Part shown: in pieces, positions 45,328 through 52,883 of the stretch
How positions within the stretch are numbered: the first letter of the stretch is position 1
Layout of the letters: the number at the start of each line of letters is the position of its first letter
Assembly: GCF_000739375.1 (NCBI RefSeq)
Contig: NZ_CP006704.1
Span: forward strand, 2,852,001 to 2,916,000
Source of the DNA: Comamonas testosteroni TK102
Lineage (GTDB): Bacteria > Pseudomonadota > Gammaproteobacteria > Burkholderiales > Burkholderiaceae_C
Reading direction: 5' to 3'
Length of the DNA: 64,000 nt
Program-made: the position numbers and the translations under genes
Notes under the pieces: model-generated
Database searches by the model: none
Told to the model about the DNA's origin: nothing
Seen by the model: only the letters and a program-made list of their open reading frames with translations

Positions 45328-47508
45328 ATGAGTCAAGCTGCAGCACAAGCCACTGGGGCTCAAGCCAATCAAGAAGGCCCGAAATCTCCCAGCAGCCAGG
45401 CTTCAGCTCCTCCCGCCATTCCTCAGGGGCCCGTCATTTTGCTGCGCCGCCCGCCGGATTGGGCCGAGCATGAAAAGCCCGCGCTGCCCGGCTCGCCGGC
45501 CATGCCCCATCACGAGCCCTGGGTCCGCGTCTGCTATGGGCTGATTGCGGTCCTGGTCGGGCTGACCGGCGGCCTGGGCAATGCCTTGTTCACCGCCAAT
45601 CTGCCCACGATTCAGGGACAGATGGGGCTGACCTCGGTCGAGGCCGCCTGGCTTACGGGCGCCTACGTCATGTTCAATATGACGGCCAATCTGCTGGTCT
45701 ACAAATTCCGCCAGCAGTTTGGCATGCGCCTGTTCACCGAGATCGGCTTGGGCTGCTACGCAGCGCTCAGTGTGCTGCATCTGCTGCTGGGCAGCTACGA
45801 CAGCCTGATTTTGCTGCGTGCGGCCAGCGGCCTGGCAGCGGCGACCTGCTCCTCGCTGAGTACGCTCTACATGCTGCAGTCGGCACCGCGCACCTATGTG
45901 CTCAAGATGCTGGTGATCGGCGTGGGCGTGGTCCAGCTGGCCACGCCGCTGGCCTGGATTCTGTCGCCGGGTCTGCTCTACAACAGCGAGTGGCACAACC
46001 TCTATCTGTTTGAAGCTGGCCTGGCACTGATGTCCTTTGCCGCCGTGGTACTGCTCAAGCTGCCTTCGGGCTTGTACATCAGGACCTTCGAGAAGCTGGA
46101 CTTCGTCACCTTCAGCCTGATGGTGCCGGGCCTGGGCCTGTTGATTGCGGTGCTGGTCCAGGGCTATTCGCGCTGGTGGTTCGATACGCCGGGGCTGGCC
46201 TGGATGCTGGTGGCAGCGATAGCGTTGCTCAGCGTCGCGCTTTACATCGAACACCATCGTGCCAACCCCATGTTCCACACGCGCTGGTTCGCGCAGATGC
46301 CGACGATTCGTTTCGTGATCGGAGCCATCTTGCTGCGCTTTCTTACGGCCGAGCAAAGCTATGGCGTGGTGGGGTTGATGCGCACGCTGGGCATGACATC
46401 CGACCAGATGCAGCCGCTATTCATGGTGATTTTGCTTGGAACGCTTATAGGTGTTGCGCTGTCGGCTATTACTTTCGGTGTTCCCAATATGGGCAAGCAG
46501 ATTGTGGTGGCGATTGCGCTGTTTGCCGTGGCAGCGTTTCTCGATCACCACCGCAGCAGTGTGGACCGTCCTTCGGACTTTTTCTTCAGCCAGTTTCTGC
46601 TGGCGGTGGGTTCGGGCGTCTTCATGGGCCCGCTGATGCTGACCGGCATCATCCAGGGACTGAAGTTCGGCGCCAACCACATGCTCACCGCCGTGGTCAC
46701 CATCTCCATGACCCAGGCCATGGGCGGTTTGCTGGGTTCGGCCTTGCTGAGCACTTATCAGACCTACCGCGAACAGATCTACTCCGTGGCCCTGGTGGCG
46801 CAGATAGACCCGACCGACCCCGTGGTGGCCGAGCGGCTCAAGATACAGAACCAGCTCTACGGCAAGGTGACGCCCGATCCAGCCATGCGCGCCAACCAGG
46901 GAACGCTGCAGCTGTCGCAGATCGTGCGGCGTGAAGCCAATGTCAGGGCCTATAACGATGTGTTTGCGCTGACGGCCGCAATCGCCTTGCTGTATCTGCT
47001 CTGGAGCCTGGGAGCCTCGGCGCGCGTGCGCCAGGCTGCCGCCATGGTGCGCGCAATGACACGGCAAAGCGGCAACCAGGTGGCGGCAGCCGCCGGGACC
47101 GACGGTACGCCCCAGCGCGCGCCTTCGGTGGCGCCGGTTGCAGAGCCTGAGGCAGCGAACGCCCATGAGCCCGACGCATCGCAGCGTTTCACGGTGGTGG
47201 TGCAGCCCACGGCCACCGATGCCTATGGCGATGTGGAAGAGAGCGCTCGGACCGAGCCCGCCAGTCCGGAGCGAACCGTGGTGATCCAAGGCGCGCAGGC
47301 GACGCGCCTGGCTGCCGCCGCGCAGGCGGCCGAGACTCGCGAGCAGGCCGTGCTGGCCAGCCGCGACCCCCTGCAGGACAACGCCCAGGCGCTCGAGCTC
47401 GAGGCCGAACTGGAGCAGGAAATCGACAAGAACGCCCGCAGCAGCCCTGCGGTCGGCGATGGCGGCCGGGATGGCTCCGGCCCCCAGGCAAGGAACTCAG
47501 ACCGATAA
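45328..47508 (+). CDS. Large MFS efflux permease with extended cytoplasmic tails
   Basis: A 726-residue MFS-type permease with about 12-14 membrane segments between residues 65 and 575 (GLGNALFTANLPTIQGQMGL, GAYVMFNMTANLLVYKFRQQ, and late helices ALLYLLWSLGAS). Both ends are unusual: about 60 Pro/Ala-rich residues precede TM1, and the C-terminal 150 residues form a charged, Ala-rich, probably disordered or coiled tail. The genes that follow encode an HlyD adaptor and a NodT channel, so this is the pump of an EmrAB-TolC-type system. A reverse-oriented repeat copy lies inside the gene (46442-46469). Confidence 0.88.
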   Translation: MSQAAAQATGAQANQEGPKSPSSQASAPPAIPQGPVILLRRPPDWAEHEKPALPGSPAMPHHEPWVRVCYGLIAVLVGLTGGLGNALFTANLPTIQGQMGLTSVEAAWLTGAYVMFNMTANLLVYKFRQQFGMRLFTEIGLGCYAALSVLHLLLGSYDSLILLRAASGLAAATCSSLSTLYMLQSAPRTYVLKMLVIGVGVVQLATPLAWILSPGLLYNSEWHNLYLFEAGLALMSFAAVVLLKLPSGLYIRTFEKLDFVTFSLMVPGLGLLIAVLVQGYSRWWFDTPGLAWMLVAAIALLSVALYIEHHRANPMFHTRWFAQMPTIRFVIGAILLRFLTAEQSYGVVGLMRTLGMTSDQMQPLFMVILLGTLIGVALSAITFGVPNMGKQIVVAIALFAVAAFLDHHRSSVDRPSDFFFSQFLLAVGSGVFMGPLMLTGIIQGLKFGANHMLTAVVTISMTQAMGGLLGSALLSTYQTYREQIYSVALVAQIDPTDPVVAERLKIQNQLYGKVTPDPAMRANQGTLQLSQIVRREANVRAYNDVFALTAAIALLYLLWSLGASARVRQAAAMVRAMTRQSGNQVAAAAGTDGTPQRAPSVAPVAEPEAANAHEPDASQRFTVVVQPTATDAYGDVEESARTEPASPERTVVIQGAQATRLAAAAQAAETREQAVLASRDPLQDNAQALELEAELEQEIDKNARSSPAVGDGGRDGSGPQARNSDR
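46442..46469 (-). repeat. Dispersed hairpin repeat, copy G, reverse oriented inside the MFS gene
   Basis: Read on the minus strand, ATAGC at 46469 is followed by AAGCG with exactly the same spacing as copies at 7643, 19216 and 23911. The MFS reading frame runs through it undisturbed. Confidence 0.4.
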
Positions 47509-47524
47509 CAGCAAGAGATTGAGC

Positions 47525-48748
47525 ATGAGCGACAGTCAACAACCCCATTCCCCCGCCGCCTCTGCGGCGACAGCTGCCCCTTCACCCGCTGCAGCCTTGC
47601 CTCCCACGCCAAAGAAGATCAAGCCTTCCTTGCGCAGCGTGCTCATCATGCTGGTGGTGGCCCTGGCAGGCATGCTGCTCGTGCTGCGGGCCTGGAATCT
47701 GTGGCCCTTCAACAGCTCGGTGGTGACCACGGACAATGCCTATGTGCGCGGTGCCGTCACCGTGCTGGCTCCGCAGGTCAATGGCTATGTGACCGAGGTA
47801 CTGGTCAAGGACTACGAGCAGGTCAAGGCCGGCCAGGCGCTGGTGCGCATCGACAGCCGCAGCTATGAAGCGGCCGTCGCCCAGGCCCAGGCACAACTGG
47901 CGAACGCGCAGGCGCAGCTGAGCAATTCCGAACAGACACAGGCCCAGAACCGTGCCACGCTGAGCGCCAGCCGTGCCGGTCTGGCTGCCGTGGAGGCAGA
48001 GGCCCAGCGCTCGCAGGCGGAGCTCAAGCGCGTGCAGGAGCTGGCCGAGCGAGGCTCCGTGTCTCTGAACGAACGCGACAAGGTGCGCGCCACCTCGCGC
48101 CTGGCCGCGACCAACGTGGCCAAGGCCCAGGCCGACATCGCGATCAACCAGGAAAAGATCAAGGCCACGACCGTGGGCCGTGACTCTCTCAAGGCCCAGG
48201 TGCAGATGGCTGAAGCGCTGCTGCGTCAGGCCCAGATCAATCTGGACAACACCGTGGTCCATGCGCCCAGCGATGGACAGGTCAGCGAGGTATCGGTGCG
48301 CAAGGGCCAGTACGTGGCGGCCGGTACGCAGCTCATGTATGTGGTGCCGCCCACTTACTGGGTGGTGGCCAATTACAAGGAAACCCAGACTGCCCGGGTG
48401 CAGATCGGCCAGCTCGTGAGCTTCAGCGTGGACGCGCTGGGCGGCTTGCGCCTCAAGGGCCATGTGCTGGAGATTGCGCCAGCCACGGGTTCGGAGTTCA
48501 GTGTGCTCAAGGCCGACAACGCCACGGGCAATTTCACCAAGGTCGTCCAGCGTCTGCCCATCAAGATAGCCATCGACGAGGGCCAGGCCGATGCGGCGCG
48601 CCTGCGCCCCGGCATGTCGGTCATCGTGCGCCTCGATACTGCACAAAAAATAGAGCATTCAGCGCAGACCCCACAAGCGATTGAGGCCGATTTGGTTCAA
48701 AAATCTCAAGCGCCCGCAGCTTCCGCATCCGAACAGGCCAAGCCATGA
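47525..48748 (+). CDS. HlyD-type periplasmic adaptor of the TetR-controlled pump
   Basis: A 407-residue membrane fusion protein with one N-terminal anchor (about 35-55, SVLIMLVVALAGMLLVLRAW), lipoyl half DNAYVRGAVTVLAPQVNGYV, a long coiled-coil hairpin (about 105-200) and the closing half VVHAPSDGQVSEVSVRKGQY with a beta-barrel. It belongs to the EmrA/HlyD family that connects an inner-membrane pump to the outer-membrane channel. The last 40 residues include a stretch encoded by a dispersed repeat copy (48650-48679). The stop overlaps the NodT start by 4 nt. Confidence 0.93.
   Translation: MSDSQQPHSPAASAATAAPSPAAALPPTPKKIKPSLRSVLIMLVVALAGMLLVLRAWNLWPFNSSVVTTDNAYVRGAVTVLAPQVNGYVTEVLVKDYEQVKAGQALVRIDSRSYEAAVAQAQAQLANAQAQLSNSEQTQAQNRATLSASRAGLAAVEAEAQRSQAELKRVQELAERGSVSLNERDKVRATSRLAATNVAKAQADIAINQEKIKATTVGRDSLKAQVQMAEALLRQAQINLDNTVVHAPSDGQVSEVSVRKGQYVAAGTQLMYVVPPTYWVVANYKETQTARVQIGQLVSFSVDALGGLRLKGHVLEIAPATGSEFSVLKADNATGNFTKVVQRLPIKIAIDEGQADAARLRPGMSVIVRLDTAQKIEHSAQTPQAIEADLVQKSQAPAASASEQAKP
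48650..48679 (+). repeat. Dispersed hairpin repeat, copy H (variant), in the adaptor gene 3' end
   Basis: An A run leads into ATAGAGC at 48650, followed by AAGCG at 48675 (25 nt apart, two more than the commonest form). It is translated as part of the C-terminal tail of the HlyD protein (about KIEHSAQTPQAIEADLVQK). Confidence 0.4.
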
Positions 48749-50193
48749 GTAACGCCCTTCATACCGTGCGTGCCTTGCCCCTGGCGCTTGCATTCCTGAT
48801 GGCTGGCTGCAGCGTGCCCAGTCTGACCCGGGCCCCAGACAGTGCTCAGCCTGCGGTGCCGGCCAGCTGGAGCGCGGAACGGGCCGCAGGTGGTGCCAGC
48901 GCAGTCCAGACCGGTTGGTGGCAGGCCTTTGGTGATGCGCAGCTGAGTCACTGGGTGGAGCTGGCGCTTGCGCGCAACAACGATGTGCTCACTGCCCTGG
49001 CCCGGGTGGAGGAGGCACGCGCGAATCTCGATGTGACGGGTTCGGCGGCCGCACCGCAGCTGTCGCTCAGCGCACCGGGCTCGGCCAACCGCAGCCTGAG
49101 CGCGCGAACCGGCCAGATGGTGCATGTGCGTTCGGCCCAGCCGGTGCTGCAAGCGAGCTGGGAGTTGGATCTCTGGGACCGCCTGGGCAGTCTGAGCCGG
49201 GCAGCCGATCAGCGTCTGCAAGCCAGCCAGGCGGATCGCGACGCGGTACGCCTGACGGTGGCCGCGACCGTGGCGCAGGCCTATATCGCTCTGCGCTCGC
49301 TGCAGGCCCAGCTGGCCGTGGCCGAGGACACGGTGAAATCGCGCGAGGATGCGGTGCGTCTGCTCACCGATCAAGTGCGTGTGGGCTATATCTCGCAGCT
49401 GCAGCAGAGCCAGGCGCTGGCCGAACTGGAAAGCGTGCGGCAATCGGTGCAGCAGCTGTCTCTGGCGCTGCAGCGCCAGCGCATAGCACTGATGCAGCTG
49501 GTGGGCGGAAGCGGTGATGACCAGGCACAGGCCCTGGTCCTCTCCAGCTTGAGCGAGCATTCCGGGCTTGAGTCCATGGGCTTGCCCGCCATGCCAGCAC
49601 CTGGCTTGCCGTCGGGCTTGCTGGAGCGCCGCCCTGACATTGCACGGGCCCAGCTGTTGCTGGCGGCCAGCGACAGCAATCTTGCGGCACAGCGCGCGGC
49701 CTTTTTGCCGCAGGTGAGCCTGAGTGCGAACTTCGGCAGCCTGTTCATCAACGCGCTGGATTACAACCCGGCCCGGGTCTGGTCGCTGGGCGGCAGCATT
49801 CTCGCCCCGCTGTTCAACGGCGGGCGCCTGCAGGGTCAGTTTGATACGGCATCTGCCCAGCGTGATCAGGCCGCCTATGCCTATCGCGGTGTGGTCATCA
49901 AGGCCTTTGGCGATGTGGAAAAAGCTCTGGTCAGCTCCCGGCAACTGCAAGCCCAGTGGGAGCATGCCAAGGAACGCGAAAAAGTGCTGGGTCGTACCCT
50001 GGGTTTTGCCAAGGATCGGTATGAGGCCGGCTATGCCAGCTATCTGGAGGAGCTGGATGCCCAGCGCAATCTGTTTGCCGTGCAGCAGGAAGTGCTGCGC
50101 CTGCGTCAGAGCCAGCTGGAAAACGCCGTGGCGCTGTACCAGGCGCTGGGTGGCGGCTGGCAACTGGCCGATGCAGCTGCCCGGCAACCCTGA
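48745..50193 (+). CDS. NodT-family outer-membrane efflux lipoprotein, second system
   Basis: A 482-residue TolC-like channel with a lipoprotein signal (LALAFLMAGCSVPS), N-terminal WWQAFGDAQLSHWVELALAR, RPDIARAQLLLAASDSNLAA in the middle and a second repeat with SYLEELDAQRNLFAVQQEVL. It overlaps the adaptor gene by 4 nt (ATGA) and completes the tripartite export system encoded from 44774 onward. It is only distantly similar to the NodT protein at 10791, so the two efflux systems are probably not recent duplicates. Confidence 0.93.
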   Translation: MSNALHTVRALPLALAFLMAGCSVPSLTRAPDSAQPAVPASWSAERAAGGASAVQTGWWQAFGDAQLSHWVELALARNNDVLTALARVEEARANLDVTGSAAAPQLSLSAPGSANRSLSARTGQMVHVRSAQPVLQASWELDLWDRLGSLSRAADQRLQASQADRDAVRLTVAATVAQAYIALRSLQAQLAVAEDTVKSREDAVRLLTDQVRVGYISQLQQSQALAELESVRQSVQQLSLALQRQRIALMQLVGGSGDDQAQALVLSSLSEHSGLESMGLPAMPAPGLPSGLLERRPDIARAQLLLAASDSNLAAQRAAFLPQVSLSANFGSLFINALDYNPARVWSLGGSILAPLFNGGRLQGQFDTASAQRDQAAYAYRGVVIKAFGDVEKALVSSRQLQAQWEHAKEREKVLGRTLGFAKDRYEAGYASYLEELDAQRNLFAVQQEVLRLRQSQLENAVALYQALGGGWQLADAAARQP

Positions 50194-50216
50194 ATCCGGT
50201 TCATGAGCTCCTGAAA

Positions 50217-50268
50217 AGTGAGCATTCTTCGCTTGTCTGCTATAAGCTCCAAGGCATCTTGAAGTAGT
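50217..50268 (+). repeat. Dispersed hairpin repeat, degenerate copy J
   Basis: GAGCATTCTTCGCTTGTC followed by ATAAGC and then GGCATCTTGAA resembles the copies at 48650 and 7643 with several changes. It lies in the convergent gap between the NodT gene and the bL12-like gene and covers the last codons of the latter. Confidence 0.3.
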
Positions 50269-50953
50269 ACCAAAGGCCGACGGCAGCCAGGACCAGCGCC
50301 AGCAGCCACAGATACCGGCCTTGCCCTCTGGGGACTTCTCCCGGCGATGGCGCTGCGGACGGAAAGTGGTTGGGGGCGCTGGCCCGCACCGATTGCCGTT
50401 GCAGGATCTGCCAGTCCAGCGCAATGCCATCCATGGCCGCATCGATATGGTCCTTGGCCTGTGAAAGACCCAGGCCCGTGGCATCGCGCAGCAGCTTGAT
50501 GGCTTCGATCTTGTTGCCGCGTGCCATGGCATCTTCCACCTCGGCCCTGGTCTCTGCGGGCACCGGGTTCGCGCCGGAAATCAACGCCGCTATGGCCTCT
50601 GCATGATCGCCGCTCACGGTGACGCTGGTGGTGGTCTTGCCATTGACGGTCGTGGTGGTGGTCTTGATGGAAGAGAAGGCGCTGCCGGTCACGGTGTCGG
50701 CCCGATTCAGCTGGTCCAGCAGCAAAGTGGCATCCTTCATGCCCAGTTTGTCCAGCTGCTCGCGCAACTGCTGCATGGCCTGCGTCCGCTCTGCTGCGCC
50801 ATGCTGGACAAAGTCCGGCTCGTCGCTGGCTTCCAACAGGTCTCTGGCCTCCTTCAGACCCAGCCCGCCTTGCTCGCGCAGCTGTTTGATGGCTTCGATC
50901 TTGTGACCGCCCTGCCAGTGTTTGAGGATTTCTGCTGGAATCTGTGTGGGCAT
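50240..50953 (-). CDS. Membrane-anchored protein with two ribosomal bL12-like domains
   Basis: The 237-residue protein contains two segments that closely resemble the C-terminal domain of ribosomal protein bL12 (consensus KxxVIKxxRxxTGLGLKEAKxLVE): residues 17-42 (KIEAIKQLREQGGLGLKEAR) and 148-173 (KIEAIKLLRDATGLGLSQAK). Between them is a Thr-rich, low-complexity stretch (about 93-115) and after them a transmembrane helix (about 214-231), so it is a tail-anchored membrane protein. AAGGAG lies 6 nt before the ATG at 50953. It probably forms an operon with the DUF1963 gene upstream. In bL12 this domain contacts GTPase factors; the role here is unknown. Confidence 0.72.
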   Translation of the reverse strand: MPTQIPAEILKHWQGGHKIEAIKQLREQGGLGLKEARDLLEASDEPDFVQHGAAERTQAMQQLREQLDKLGMKDATLLLDQLNRADTVTGSAFSSIKTTTTTVNGKTTTSVTVSGDHAEAIAALISGANPVPAETRAEVEDAMARGNKIEAIKLLRDATGLGLSQAKDHIDAAMDGIALDWQILQRQSVRASAPNHFPSAAPSPGEVPRGQGRYLWLLALVLAAVGLWYYFKMPWSL

Positions 50954-50990
50954 GAGCGGCTCCTTGTGCTTGTGGCGGTCGAACCCGGCA

Positions 50991-51755
50991 TCAGCCGCAG
51001 TCCACCTGCAAATGGCTGAAGTCCCCGGCACGCAGCCTGCCATCCGCGATAAAGGCCATGAGGCGTGCGCCATCCTGCCAGCACCAGTGGAATTCCTCAT
51101 GCGACTGCAGCGTCAGTAGCGAGCGCCAGTGCGAGCTGCCAGGGTATTTCTCGGCCTCGGGCGTGGGATCGTAGCCCAGACTGTCCCAGGAGGGGCGGCC
51201 CAGCAGATAGTCGCGAGGCAGATCGCCGCTTTCCTCAAGCCCATGGAGCCAATCCTGTAGTTCATCGAACTCCACTGGCCAGTCCTTGCGCAGCTCCTCG
51301 TGGCGAGGAAGATCGATGCCGTTCTCAAACTGCAGCGCACGGCTGTCCGTGCCCCACTGATGGGGAGCCTGGATCTCATGCATGTCGCTGATATCCGGCC
51401 AGTAGAACGCCTTGAGATAGTCCTTGTCGCGCCAGAAGATGGCGTCGTCCTCGTCAAAGCCGTAGAACAGCGACAGCAGGCCGCTGGCCGGCAGCTCTGC
51501 AGGGCGGCCGGCTCCGCCCGGGAGCTCGGCAAAGTTGATCTGTCCGACAAACAGGTAGTGGCCGTCCGGATGCTCGGGCCAGGCAAAGCCCGTAGGCACC
51601 ATGGGCTGACCGCCAAAGCGGCTTTGCAGAGGTGCGCCCCTGGTGGGGCCCAGGCGAATAGCGACGGCGGGCTGGGCCAGATTCAGGAAGTATTGCTTGT
51701 GCGCCTTCAGCAGTGGCGAGGCATCCAGGTGTTTTTCAAGCGTTGTGAAGTCCAT
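50991..51755 (-). CDS. DUF1963 (YwqG-like) protein
   Basis: The 254-residue protein shows the DUF1963/YwqG pattern: SRFGGQPMVPTGFAWPEHPD, GHYLFVGQINFAELPG, GLLSLFYGFDEDDAIFWRDK, GRPSWDSLGYDPTPEAEKYP and a C-terminal LTLQSHEEFHWCWQDGARLM. YwqG-like domains occur in many bacteria, often near toxin-immunity genes, but no biochemical function is established. The frame is open upstream to 51857; ATG 51755 is where the family starts. It lies 37 nt upstream of the bL12-like gene, on the same strand. Confidence 0.8.
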   Translation of the reverse strand: MDFTTLEKHLDASPLLKAHKQYFLNLAQPAVAIRLGPTRGAPLQSRFGGQPMVPTGFAWPEHPDGHYLFVGQINFAELPGGAGRPAELPASGLLSLFYGFDEDDAIFWRDKDYLKAFYWPDISDMHEIQAPHQWGTDSRALQFENGIDLPRHEELRKDWPVEFDELQDWLHGLEESGDLPRDYLLGRPSWDSLGYDPTPEAEKYPGSSHWRSLLTLQSHEEFHWCWQDGARLMAFIADGRLRAGDFSHLQVDCG

Positions 51756-51881
51756 GTAGCTTGGAGCAGTGAGTTTGCAGGCCATTCTGACCCAGACGGC
51801 GGCCGTGCCTTGCCAGAGACTGTCCGCTAGATGCAACAAAACGTATGTTCGTTGCATTGCTGGAGGCTGGTGCTTGCAAAT

Positions 51882-52664
51882 TCATAGCTGCATGTGCAGG
51901 TACTCATTAGATTTGAGTCGAAATCGGCTCACAGTCTCCGAAGGACTGTTGCACGAAACCGAAACCGGTCTGTCCAGCTGATCGGTCCATGCCTTGTAGG
52001 TGCGCAGTGCCATGGCATGCAGCTGGCCTATGTGTTGCGGCAGTCGGGCCAGGATCTGGGCCTCGCTCTGAACGGCCGGGCCCCGGGCCTGCAGCAGCTC
52101 ATGATGCCCCTCGCCGCACCATTGACGCACGCTGTCTGCAGTCACCTCCAGATGGCCTTGAAACGCCCATTGCCGGCCGTGGACAAAGCCCTTGTTCAGG
52201 CAATGCTGCCCGTACATGGTGCGTCTGGCGGCTGTCGGAATGTCGAAAGTGTCGTAATGCCAGTTGAAGATGGTGGCTTGCGCGGGCAGGTTCATCAGTT
52301 GCTGGGCGCAGGGGGTGATGCGGACTTCGCTCCAGCCGATGTTCGCGCAGGGGTTGCGCCAGACGCCTGCGCCCATGGCGCGGGCCAGCATCTGCGCGCC
52401 AAAGCAGTGTCCCAGAACGGGGATGTCGTGCTGCAATGCACTTTGCAGCAGGCAGCGTTCCTCATCGATCCATTGCAGCTGCTCGTTGGCGCAATGGTTG
52501 CTGCCCAGCACGATGATGCCGCGATAGTCGCGCGCATTGGCCGGGGCCGCGCCTTCGGCACAGGGGTCTATCAGCACATGGGCAATGTCTTGCTGGCGCA
52601 GGTGGTCGAGCAAAATGCCGGGGCCTTGCGATGCTTCGTGCTGGAGGATGGCGACAGGCTTCAT
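51882..52664 (-). CDS. Class I glutamine amidotransferase-like protein
   Basis: A 260-residue protein with the catalytic triad of class I glutamine amidotransferases: nucleophile Cys in VLGHCFGAQMLARAMG, and the His/Glu pair in WAFQGHLEVT. The glycine in the oxyanion loop (IVLGSNHCANEQL) is also present. Such single-domain GATases hydrolyse gamma-glutamyl amides, for example gamma-glutamyl-GABA, but no substrate can be assigned. I use the ATG at 52664; the open frame upstream (to 52739) has no ribosome site. It is divergent from kup with about 220 nt between the starts. Confidence 0.87.
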   Translation of the reverse strand: MKPVAILQHEASQGPGILLDHLRQQDIAHVLIDPCAEGAAPANARDYRGIIVLGSNHCANEQLQWIDEERCLLQSALQHDIPVLGHCFGAQMLARAMGAGVWRNPCANIGWSEVRITPCAQQLMNLPAQATIFNWHYDTFDIPTAARRTMYGQHCLNKGFVHGRQWAFQGHLEVTADSVRQWCGEGHHELLQARGPAVQSEAQILARLPQHIGQLHAMALRTYKAWTDQLDRPVSVSCNSPSETVSRFRLKSNEYLHMQL

Positions 52665-52883
52665 GGGAGGCGGGCTTGCAGGACAAGCCGGTTGTTGTGA
52701 AGCCTTGAATCTAGGAATTAAGGCCTCAAGCCCTTGCATGGATTGTGGCCGCTGCTATCAAGATTGCATAAAGAAGGACAGCTCGGCCCGGCGTCATCCA
52801 GGCTTTCCAATTTCCGTCAGCGTGCCATACTGGGCTGCCGGCTCCTGGCGCGAGGCGGTCTCTATCACTGCAAAAGCATGGTT

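Noticed and set aside
48706..50532. 608-codon open frame antisense to the NodT gene and overlapping the bL12-like gene end
   Set aside because: No protein family features; it crosses two well-supported genes.
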